Shown here: positions 57,584 through 64,000 of the stretch, in pieces | How the letters are laid out: each line of letters starts with the position of its first letter | Numbering within the stretch: position 1 is the stretch's first letter | NCBI GenBank assembly: GCA_029219465.1 | Contig: JAQXTL010000007.1 | Location: forward strand, 62,001-126,000 | Source of the DNA: Methanobacteriaceae archaeon | GTDB lineage: Archaea > Methanobacteriota > Methanobacteria > Methanobacteriales > Methanobacteriaceae | Direction of reading: 5' to 3' | Length of the DNA: 64,000 nt | Position numbers and translations under genes: made by a program | The notes under the pieces: model-generated | Seen by the model: only the letters and a program-made list of their open reading frames with translations | What the model was told of the DNA's origin: nothing | Database searches by the model: none

Positions 57584-57760
57584 ATGATGCATAAAATATG
57601 TCCAAGATGCGGATCAAGAAAAGTAAAATGGATTATACCTCAAAACTGGTCTCAATGGGTTTGTTATGAGTGTGATTATACCGGACCTATTATTGAAGGT
57701 AATGATGAAATGGCTGAAGAAATCCGTGAAAGCTATTTAGAATCAATTAAAGAAGAATAG
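57584..57760 (+). CDS. 58-residue zinc-ribbon protein
   Basis: The ORF begins MMHKICPRCGSRKVKW and has a second Cys pair in VCYECDYTG, so it is a single zinc ribbon, with a Glu-rich tail (EEIRESYLESIKEE). It starts four bases after the PP-loop ATPase gene and is too short for most ORF lists. Such small ribbons often accompany RNA-modifying or translation proteins. A partnership with the ATPase is inferred from the tight spacing. Confidence 0.75.
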   Translation: MMHKICPRCGSRKVKWIIPQNWSQWVCYECDYTGPIIEGNDEMAEEIRESYLESIKEE

Positions 57761-57862
57761 AGATAAAAATAGAAGCTGAGCACTACCAAATAATCGGTAT
57801 TCTATTAATATCCCCATCCAAGAGATAATGAAACATCATCCCATTAATAGTTTATTAAAATA

Positions 57863-57890
57863 AGTATATAAATATTTAGGAATACCTAAA
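57863..57890 (-). promoter_or_regulatory. Orphan operator-TATA module
   Basis: ATTTAGG-AATA-CCTAAAT (57874-57891) is followed on the minus strand by ATTTATATA, the same module as at 155-182. It would fire leftward between two convergent genes. A GGGATG RBS and a 17-codon frame (MFHYLLDGDINRIPI) lie about 60 bp downstream, ending near 57774. This may be the remnant of a deleted gene, or drive a small RNA. Confidence 0.45.
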
Positions 57891-57945
57891 TTAATAATAA
57901 ATTTTAAACATATTATCAAATTAGAAATACTTATAAAAAAAAAGA

Positions 57946-58320
57946 TTATAAAAATTTTTTAGCTTCTTTTAAGAATTCTTCAGCATGATTAATTCTTCTT
58001 TTTGCAATTCTCTCATCAATATTATCCCTTGCGCCATAATCTGCAGATTCTCTATCCGATTGAGAACTAGATAAATAATTATAAACATTATAATTAAAAT
58101 CATCTTCATGAACATATTTTAGACTAAACAACTGTATAAGACCCCGATGAGATTTTGGAATTTTACAATTCTTCTTAACTAATAATGCCTTAGCACATAA
58201 AAACATACAATAATATGATAAAGAAACAGAATCAGAATATCCTCAAACTTCAAATAAAACTTTACTATTTTTTAATTTAGTTTCAGCTTTATCAATGAAA
58301 GAACAAATCTCATCATCCAA
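57946..58320 (-). pseudogene. HEPN-domain protein (UPF0332 type), copy 2, with in-frame TGA
   Basis: Starting at TTG 58320 (or TTG 58326) behind GAGGGTG and overlapping MNT2, the frame reads LDDEICSFIDKAETKLKNS, meets TGA at 58243-58245, and goes on as GYSDSVSLSYYCMFLCAKALL to 57946. Alignment with copy 1 puts the two stops two codons apart, in the short loop before helix 2. The rest is intact (KSHRGLIQLF, DRESADYG). Independent inactivation by different codons (TAG, TGA) is the simplest explanation. Confidence 0.8.
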
Positions 58321-58618
58321 TGACAACACCCTCTTTTAATACAGAACTTAAAAATGAGAAATTCTTTGTTTGATTGAAAAATTCTTCATCCATTATATGA
58401 GCAGAAATCAATTCCTGCTTGTCATACATAATACGAGCAATTTCATCATCAACTACTTGCTCAATATTTTCTCTTTGATTAGATAATATTAAAATATCAA
58501 TATCTGAATCATCATGATCATCCCCACGAGCCACAGAACCAAAAACAATTATTTTAATGATTTTATCAGAATTTATAGCATCTGCAAACTCACGAGCAAT
58601 CTCCAATCTATTATTCAT
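58313..58618 (-). CDS. MNT-type minimal nucleotidyltransferase, copy 2 (antitoxin-like)
   Basis: 101 residues. IIVFGSVARGDDHDDSDIDILIL has the intact GS-X10-DxD active site. It starts MNNRLEIAREFADAIN and is very close in sequence to copy 1 (both start MNNR and share DIDILI and SAHI/V). It overlaps the HEPN copy 2 gene. As with copy 1, the antitoxin frame is intact while the HEPN frame is broken. Confidence 0.88.
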   Translation of the reverse strand: MNNRLEIAREFADAINSDKIIKIIVFGSVARGDDHDDSDIDILILSNQRENIEQVVDDEIARIMYDKQELISAHIMDEEFFNQTKNFSFLSSVLKEGVVIG

Positions 58619-58792
58619 CTAATCACCAAAAGTATTAGTTAATAAAATATTATTAATATCTTTAATATAAATACTTTGGAAGTGCACATTAACACAAAAA
58701 CATAAAACTAAACTATTCAACAATATTTAAAAGCTTAAAAAAAAGTATTTAAATTCCAAAAAATATGAAATTCTGTAAAATAAAAAAATATA

Positions 58793-58810
58793 GGGATTTA
58801 ATTAAATCCC
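58793..58810 (-). terminator. Terminator of argH
   Basis: GGGATTT-AATT-AAATCCC is a perfect 7-bp stem around the argH stop, followed on the minus strand by TATATTTTTTTATTTT. Confidence 0.7.
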
Positions 58811-60223
58811 AAGCTTTTCAAATTCAACATTTAAAAAGTCTTTAATATTATCACGTGCAATTTCAACCATTTCCGGTGCAGGACCACCAGGAACAGCTCT
58901 AATTCTTACGTTTTCAACAGGATTTAAAGCTCTTTGAATCAATTCATCATCTAAATTCAATTCATCAAAACCTAACTCAACTGCAATATCATCAATGAAT
59001 TTAGAAGTAATGTCTTCTTCAGCCATGTCTTTAGCAGTAGCTTCATTTACAATTCTTCCAACAATTTTATGAGCAGTTCTGAAAGGAATTTGTTTTTCAC
59101 GAACCATAATATCTGCTAAATCAGTTGCAGTAGCGAAGTTTTTACCTGCAAGCTCAGCACATCTTTCAGTTTTAAATTCAACAGACAATAACATTTTAGT
59201 AACAATAGATAAAGTTTCTTTAGTTACTTTAATGGAATTCCATAAATGTGGAGTGATTTCTTGTAAATCTCTGTTATAAGTATAAGCAATTGCTTTTAAT
59301 ATGGTTAAAATAGTGACCAATTCACCGTTAACGATTGCACATTTACCTCTTGCAAGCTCTGCAACGTCAGGGTTTTTCTTTTGAGGCATAATAGAAGAAG
59401 TTGATGAATATTCATCTGCCATTTCAATAACACCAAATTCATAGGTACTCCATAAAACCAATTCTTCACAGATTTTAGATAAAGTAGTACATAATGATAC
59501 AAAGTCAAAAACACTCTCAGCAATGAAATCTCTTGCAGAGACACCGTCCATTGAGTTTTCCAAGTATGCATCAAAACCAAGTAAATCAGTTGTTAATTGT
59601 CTATTAATTGGAAAACTGGTAGTTGCCATTGCAGCAGAGCCTAAAGGGTTTAAGTTAACACGTTTATAAGTGTCAGCTAAACGTTCATAGTCTCTTTTAA
59701 GAGCTTGAACATGTGCCATTAAATGATGTGCAATAGTAATTGGTTGAGCATGTTGTAAGTGAGTAAATCCAATGAATACATCTTCCATGTGATTTCCTGC
59801 CATTTCAACAAGACCTTCCATAAATTCTAAAATACCAATTTGAATATTGATAATTTCTTCTCTTAAAACCAATCTTACATCACAAGCTACTTGGTCATTA
59901 CGGGACTTTGCAGTGTGCATAAAACCAGCATCAGGGCCGATTTTAGAAGTAACATAATTTTCAATAGCCATGTGAACATCTTCAACAGAATGGTCAAATA
60001 CTAATGCATCATAACCTTCTTGTTTAAGAGAATCAAGAGCACATAAAATTTTATCTGCAATTTCCTCATCAACAATTCCTTCATGTTTTAACATTGAAGT
60101 ATGAGCAAAATTAGTTTTAATATCCGCTTCAAAAAGAAGTTTATCTGCTTCAAGTGATGAAGTATACAAGGTAGCTTCATCAGTCATTCCAGTTTTAAAA
60201 CGACCATTTCTAATATTATCCAA
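58802..60223 (-). CDS. argH: Argininosuccinate lyase
   Basis: 473 residues of the fumarase/ASL superfamily. The signature [15 protein letters not shown] holds the catalytic Ser loop; [12 protein letters not shown] and [13 protein letters not shown] are the other substrate motifs. It splits argininosuccinate to arginine and fumarate. It is separated from the S27ae gene by 80 bp, so it may be read through from the ribosomal operon, and it ends in its own terminator. Confidence 0.97.
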   Translation of the reverse strand: MDNIRNGRFKTGMTDEATLYTSSLEADKLLFEADIKTNFAHTSMLKHEGIVDEEIADKILCALDSLKQEGYDALVFDHSVEDVHMAIENYVTSKIGPDAGFMHTAKSRNDQVACDVRLVLREEIINIQIGILEFMEGLVEMAGNHMEDVFIGFTHLQHAQPITIAHHLMAHVQALKRDYERLADTYKRVNLNPLGSAAMATTSFPINRQLTTDLLGFDAYLENSMDGVSARDFIAESVFDFVSLCTTLSKICEELVLWSTYEFGVIEMADEYSSTSSIMPQKKNPDVAELARGKCAIVNGELVTILTILKAIAYTYNRDLQEITPHLWNSIKVTKETLSIVTKMLLSVEFKTERCAELAGKNFATATDLADIMVREKQIPFRTAHKIVGRIVNEATAKDMAEEDITSKFIDDIAVELGFDELNLDDELIQRALNPVENVRIRAVPGGPAPEMVEIARDNIKDFLNVEFEKLGI

Positions 60224-60303
60224 AAGAATCCCTTCTTAAAAATGATTAAAATAAATTAAAAGTAAAAATAAATAAAAAAAAGAAAATAAAGATTTTAAAA
60301 ATC

Positions 60304-60456
60304 TTATTTTTTCATTTCAGTGTATCCGCATTTACCACAAGCGAATCTGTCGCCGTGATTAGCCATGAATACACCTTCACCACAACGAGGACAAATTGGG
60401 TTTTTTCTTTCAATTTTGTCGCCATCTACTTTGTAAAGATCAGATTTTTTTACCAT
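60304..60456 (-). CDS. rps27ae: Ribosomal protein S27ae
   Basis: A 50-residue zinc-ribbon protein beginning [18 protein letters not shown], with CPRCG and [11 protein letters not shown] supplying four Cys. It is a small-subunit protein, without the ubiquitin fusion found in eukaryotes. It lies 10 bp after S24e in the conserved archaeal block and is too short for the usual ORF cut-off. Confidence 0.93.
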   Translation of the reverse strand: MVKKSDLYKVDGDKIERKNPICPRCGEGVFMANHGDRFACGKCGYTEMKK

Positions 60457-60465
60457 TCAAATCAC

Positions 60466-60780
60466 CTATTCTTCGTCTTCTGCATCTTCAGCAGGTTCTT
60501 CAGGTTCTTCGTTTTTAGCTAATACGTGATTAGTTTCAATGTATTTTAAGTCATCTACAGTTTCGTAAACTTTAGCATAACCTAATGCTTTAGGTTCACC
60601 GTAGTGAGGTTGTACATTGTCAACTACAAGTAATTCTTTTTTAGTATTTAATAAAGCAACTAATTTAGATTTGATATCTAAGATTTTAGGAGTTGCTTCT
60701 CCGTCGTAATCAACGTAAAATTTAATTTCTTTTCTGTTAAATAATTTATTTTCTTTTTCTTCAATAAATTCGATTTCCAT
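60466..60780 (-). CDS. rps24e: Ribosomal protein S24e
   Basis: 104 residues; MEIEFIEEKENKLFNRKEIKFYV and KELLVVDNVQPHYGEPKALGYAKVY are typical of S24e. The Glu-rich C-terminus (EEPEEPAEDAEDEE) is a lineage feature. GAGG precedes the ATG. It is part of the operon S6e, aIF2-gamma, PIN, E', E'', DPCK, S24e, S27ae. Confidence 0.95.
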   Translation of the reverse strand: MEIEFIEEKENKLFNRKEIKFYVDYDGEATPKILDIKSKLVALLNTKKELLVVDNVQPHYGEPKALGYAKVYETVDDLKYIETNHVLAKNEEPEEPAEDAEDEE

Positions 60781-60798
60781 AATAAAACCTCATTCAAT

Positions 60799-61305
60799 TT
60801 ATTCTTTAATAAATCCATCAATAAGCTTTTGAGCTTTATCTTTTAAATCAGAAACTTTTAAAAGCACTAAACCTTCATTTGGCTGACCATATAATATGGT
60901 AGTTTCTGGTTGAGCCATTAAGATGCAAGGAAGAACTGCAAGATCTTCTTCCCCTGCTACTTCAATTACATAACATTCGCCAGAGTTAGATAATTCAAGA
61001 GCTTGGCCTATGGTTTCCCATAGATCATCTGTAATAGTTCCAGCAGGATTATTCGCTTTTAAAATGTGATCTGCACGTATAATTTCATGAGCATGAGTTT
61101 TTCTCTGAATTACATTATCAATTATACCTATATTAGGATATAATTCATATTTAGTAAGATTGCCAAAAGTTGCATCACCAACAGAAATCAAAAACTCAGA
61201 AGATTTAATCTCATCAATAGCATCTTCAAAGTCAGGATATAATTTACCTAAAGGTCTTTTAAGTTCACAAATTATATCTTTATTTTCTGTATCTAAACGT
61301 AACAC
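60799..61305 (-). CDS. GTP-dependent dephospho-CoA kinase (DUF359)
   Basis: 168 residues of the DUF359 family, recently recognised as the archaeal GTP-dependent dephospho-CoA kinase, the last step to CoA. Characteristic blocks are LISVGDATFGNL, GIIDNVIQRKTH, ANNPAGTIT and VAGEEDLAVLPCI with ILYGQPNEGLV. It sits in the ribosomal/RNA-polymerase operon as in other archaea. Pantoate kinase at 736-1578 is the other CoA gene in this window. Confidence 0.88.
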   Translation of the reverse strand: MLRLDTENKDIICELKRPLGKLYPDFEDAIDEIKSSEFLISVGDATFGNLTKYELYPNIGIIDNVIQRKTHAHEIIRADHILKANNPAGTITDDLWETIGQALELSNSGECYVIEVAGEEDLAVLPCILMAQPETTILYGQPNEGLVLLKVSDLKDKAQKLIDGFIKE

Positions 61306-61315
61306 AATAAAACCT

Positions 61316-61492
61316 CTATCTTACTCTTAAACAGTATTCGCCCGCAACATCAATATTTAATTCACGAGCAACAGTAGATTCACTAGGATCAGTAATAATT
61401 AAAAGTCCACTCCAGTTATCGGAAGTTGGATTTCCACAGTTAGGACAGTGATCTTTATTTGAAATTAATTTACAAACAGTACAAGCTTTCAT
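61316..61492 (-). CDS. rpoE2: RNA polymerase subunit E'' (Spt4)
   Basis: A 58-residue Spt4 homolog: [11 protein letters not shown] and DHCPNCGNP make the zinc finger, then [14 protein letters not shown]. Spt4 binds Spt5 to raise elongation processivity. The start overlaps rpoE1 by four bases (ATGA). Too short for the ORF list. Position and motif make the call secure. Confidence 0.93.
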   Translation of the reverse strand: MKACTVCKLISNKDHCPNCGNPTSDNWSGLLIITDPSESTVARELNIDVAGEYCLRVR

Positions 61493-62073
61493 TCTTTAAC
61501 CTTCTTAGTTTTTTGTTTAGCTTCTTCAATCCATTCGAATCTGCCTAAATTAGGTTGTCTCATAGTAAGTGGAATTTTAGAATTCCTACTATTTTCAATA
61601 TTGTTATTTGATTCATCTTTAATTGAAACACTTACAGCTCTAGCTCTAACTAAGTCTCCTTCTTCTAAAACTTTGTTAGATTCTTTTGCAAGTAAAGCAC
61701 CTCTTTTAGCATCATAAGTAATATAATCATCAGTTACTTGAGAGACATGTATTAAACCATCCATAGGTCCAATTCTCACAAAAGCTCCGTACTCAACGAT
61801 ATCAATTACTTCACCATCATAAAGTTCATGTTGTTCTGGTTTAAAGAAAATTGCTTCGAAAACAACATTATGGTAGGTAGCTCCATCACCAATAATGAGT
61901 TTACCTTCACCAATTTCGAGAATATCATTAACACAAATGAGTAAACCTAATTTTTTATCTAAACGACCACTGTATTGTTCGTTTAAAGTTTCAATAGCAA
62001 CTTCATCGATAGGATATTCAAAATTGTAAGGAGATATTCTTACAGTATCCCTAATTTTTGTTCTATAATACAA
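61489..62073 (-). CDS. rpoE1: RNA polymerase subunit E' (Rpo7)
   Basis: 194 residues: an N-terminal RNP-like domain ([18 protein letters not shown]) and a C-terminal S1 domain ([29 protein letters not shown]). With Rpo4 it forms the polymerase stalk that binds emerging RNA. It is followed by spt4 with a four-base overlap and preceded by the PIN-domain gene. Confidence 0.95.
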   Translation of the reverse strand: MYYRTKIRDTVRISPYNFEYPIDEVAIETLNEQYSGRLDKKLGLLICVNDILEIGEGKLIIGDGATYHNVVFEAIFFKPEQHELYDGEVIDIVEYGAFVRIGPMDGLIHVSQVTDDYITYDAKRGALLAKESNKVLEEGDLVRARAVSVSIKDESNNNIENSRNSKIPLTMRQPNLGRFEWIEEAKQKTKKVKE

Positions 62074-62109
62074 AATAATCCCTCATTTCATTAATAAGTA
62101 TAATTAATA

Positions 62110-62502
62110 TTATATTTTACCTTCAACAGTAATATAACTTTTTTGTCTTAAATATGCAACGGTTATGCCTTTGTCCTTTGCACGATTTTTTAATTCAACA
62201 TCATTCGTAGCTAAAACTTCTGAAACCCTAAGTAATGCATCATCCACAGTTTCATTTTCAAGTAATGAAATATCCTTTATTTCAACTTTTGAAGAATTAG
62301 CTAATTTTAAAGCTAAATTTGCATTTAACCTTATTTTTGTGTTTTTATTTCTTTTCAAACCCTTCAATTCATTGATAACAAAGCTTGGAGTTGTTAATTT
62401 ATAAGAAGGTAATAATTTTTCAAGTTCAGTGATGATATCAACATTGAACTGAAAAGGAACCATAAAAAAATTGGTATCAATTACAACTTCTTTAGAGTTC
62501 AT
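62110..62502 (-). CDS. PIN-domain RNase, Fcf1/Utp24-like
   Basis: 130 residues with the PIN acidic residues in VVIDTNFFMVPF, SFVINELKGL, DDALLR and VLATNDVELK. The Fcf1-like arrangement and the location between aIF2-gamma and Rpo7 are conserved in euryarchaea. In eukaryotes Fcf1 cuts 18S pre-rRNA, so a role in rRNA maturation is likely. VapC toxins have the same fold but not this context. Confidence 0.85.
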   Translation of the reverse strand: MNSKEVVIDTNFFMVPFQFNVDIITELEKLLPSYKLTTPSFVINELKGLKRNKNTKIRLNANLALKLANSSKVEIKDISLLENETVDDALLRVSEVLATNDVELKNRAKDKGITVAYLRQKSYITVEGKI

Positions 62503-62512
62503 TATTTTCCCT

Positions 62513-63727
62513 CTATTTAATAATACCGTAACCGATTAATCTCCAACGAGCACCAACTCTACGACTTAAAGCAACCCTATCACCTGGACTTGCACAGACA
62601 GGCAATTTAAGAACAACTTCAACTTCATTTTTCTTAGTAGATGTTACAACACCAATTGTAGTTGTAGTACCACAATTAATCATTAAAGGCTCTTTAAGTT
62701 TAATTGGAGCAACATCACGTTCTTCTTTAGTACCGACAACACGATCAAGTAAATTAGCATCCATTACGAATCTTTCTAATACATCAGGTAAAGAACCTTC
62801 TTCACCAGCAACTGTACCAGATAATGAATCTGATTTAGTTAAAGATGGATCTAATTTAGTTGCAATACCAACAAGACCTCCAGGACCAATTTCATCAACT
62901 TGCTCACCATTAGCTTCAAGTCCGATAATTTCTGATTTTAAGATCATCCTTTTACCATCATTAGTAGGACCTGGTCTAATTTCAATGGTGTCACCAAGTT
63001 TGAATTTACCTTGAATTAAAGTACCTCCAATGACTCCGCCCTTAATTTTATTAGCGCCGGAACCAGGTTTATTAATATCAAAGGATCTTGCTACATGCAT
63101 TAATGCAGTATCATCAAGATTCCTTTCAGGAGGTTGAATTTGTTTAAGCATTGCTTCAATCAAGATATCTACATTAGCTCCTTGTTGAGCAGAAACAGGG
63201 ATTATTAAAGCGTCTTCAGCACAAGTACCTTTAACAAATTCCTTAATTTCATTATAACTTTCAATAGCTCTTTCTTTTGAAACAATATCAATTTTGTTTT
63301 GAACTACAATAACATCTTTAACACCGATAACATCAAGTGCCATGAGATGCTCTTTAGTTTGTGGTTGTGGACAAGTTTCATTTGCAGCAATAACTAATAC
63401 TGCACCATCCATAATTGCAGCACCAGATAACATAGTCGCCATAAGGGTTTCGTGACCTGGAGCATCAACAAAGGATACTTTCCTAATTAATTCAGTTTCA
63501 CTCCCACAAATTGGACATTTATCAGCAGTAGTGTAACACTCAGGTTCACCACAATCTGGACATTTTCTAAATTCGATATCTGCATATCCTAAACGGATAG
63601 AAATACCTCTTTTAGTTTCCTCACTGTGAGTATCAGTCCAAATTCCAGATAATGCTTTTGTAAGAGTGGTTTTACCATGATCTACGTGACCAACTAAACC
63701 TATGTTAACATCTGATTGTACGTTCAC
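62513..63727 (-). CDS. eif2g: Translation initiation factor aIF2, gamma subunit
   Basis: 404 residues: a GTPase domain with [17 protein letters not shown] (G1), DAPGHE (G3) and NKID (G4), a zinc knuckle (CPDCGEPEC and CPICGS), then two EF-Tu-like beta-barrels. With alpha and beta subunits it brings initiator Met-tRNA to the ribosome. It lies 11 bp ahead of the PIN gene and follows S6e. Confidence 0.97.
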   Translation of the reverse strand: MNVQSDVNIGLVGHVDHGKTTLTKALSGIWTDTHSEETKRGISIRLGYADIEFRKCPDCGEPECYTTADKCPICGSETELIRKVSFVDAPGHETLMATMLSGAAIMDGAVLVIAANETCPQPQTKEHLMALDVIGVKDVIVVQNKIDIVSKERAIESYNEIKEFVKGTCAEDALIIPVSAQQGANVDILIEAMLKQIQPPERNLDDTALMHVARSFDINKPGSGANKIKGGVIGGTLIQGKFKLGDTIEIRPGPTNDGKRMILKSEIIGLEANGEQVDEIGPGGLVGIATKLDPSLTKSDSLSGTVAGEEGSLPDVLERFVMDANLLDRVVGTKEERDVAPIKLKEPLMINCGTTTTIGVVTSTKKNEVEVVLKLPVCASPGDRVALSRRVGARWRLIGYGIIK

Positions 63728-63789
63728 AGATAACCACCTTTTTTATAATTTTAATTCAACTTAAAAGTAAAATAAGAAAAATAGTATAA

Positions 63790-64000
63790 CTATTCTTCCT
63801 CTTCTTCACCAGCACCAAGAATATCAGCTATTGATTTACTTCCAGCTTGAGTAACTACAGTGTTGATTTGTACGATATCTTCAGCAATAGTGTTTCCTCT
63901 TACGGTTTTTCTTTTTTTAACACCATCAGCTTTAGGATGGTAACCGATACCGCCAGTTAATAAACTTTTGATTCTTCTAGTACCTGAAACATCTTTTTTC
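63790..64000 (-). CDS. rps6e: Ribosomal protein S6e, C-terminal part
   Basis: About 70 residues to the stop at 63790, with KSLLTGGIGYHPKADG and KKRKTVRGNTIAEDIVQINT, the S6e signature, and an acidic GAGEEEEE tail. The 5' end lies beyond the right edge of the window. It heads the operon whose next gene is aIF2-gamma. Confidence 0.93.
   Translation of the reverse strand, partial: KKDVSGTRRIKSLLTGGIGYHPKADGVKKRKTVRGNTIAEDIVQINTVVTQAGSKSIADILGAGEEEEE

Noticed and set aside
58243-58245. TGA in HEPN copy 2 or at 44608 as selenocysteine
   Set aside because: No SECIS-like structure or Cys homology at that position was seen; HEPN copy 1 has a different stop codon.

Overview
The window is AT-rich archaeal chromosome and looks like a gut Methanobrevibacter, close to the M. 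smithii group. The evidence is a set of methanogen genes (mch, beta-RFAP synthase, methanogen-type thymidylate synthase, pantoate kinase), archaeal information-processing genes (RNA polymerase E'/E'', aIF2-gamma, S6e, S24e, S27ae, TFS), a bile salt hydrolase, and secreted adhesin-like proteins. The genus call is inference, because no 16S rRNA gene is present. No tRNA, rRNA, insertion sequence or prophage was seen.

Layout. 1-5 kb: the start of a secreted protein behind a perfect palindrome, a methyltransferase/pantoate kinase pair, and a badly broken UvrD-like helicase-nuclease (one in-frame stop and five frameshifts). 5-7.6 kb: an XRE-cupin regulator, an unlisted 41-codon coupled ORF and an AMP-forming acyl-CoA ligase. 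7.8-18.1 kb: a complete type I-B CRISPR-Cas locus. It has 34 repeats transcribed leftward from a leader next to cas2, then cas2-cas1-cas4-cas3-cas5-cas7-cas8 read leftward from a divergent promoter, with cas6 going right. 18-26.4 kb: thyA, a 1.2-kiloresidue papain-like adhesin, the nadV-bsh pair and two rubrerythrins. 26.6-36.4 kb: hisG with an abnormal start, mch, an SDR, a Cna_B-type surface protein, nitroreductase/ClC, TFS, and an ExbB/DUF2149/DUF2162 operon. 36.6-46.7 kb: F390 synthetase/PaaK-like ligase with an ACT protein, an acyltransferase, mptG, ferritin, nudC, a PatB-type aminotransferase and serS. 46.9-52.5 kb: an HxlR regulator, a heterodimeric ABC exporter and a MATE pump. 52.6-58.6 kb: metY behind an array of seven phased palindromes, an Fe-S aldo/keto reductase, and two MNT-HEPN modules flanking a PP-loop ATPase and a small zinc ribbon. 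58.8-64 kb: argH and a conserved ribosome/transcription/translation operon, cut at the right edge inside S6e.

The least explained structures are these: (i) seven ATAACAATTGTTAT-type palindromes upstream of metY, spaced 52-54 or 63-65 bp, close to five or six helical turns; (ii) two paralogous MNT-HEPN modules, each with an intact antitoxin-type nucleotidyltransferase and a HEPN gene carrying a nonsense codon in the same short loop; (iii) two copies of a TTTAGG-N4-CCTAAA box fused to a TATA element, one of them orphaned between convergent genes; (iv) the hidden coupled small ORF at 6865-6990. Several lesions sit in homopolymers (helicase, possibly hisG and the acyltransferase). Read-level checking should therefore come before biological interpretation of those.
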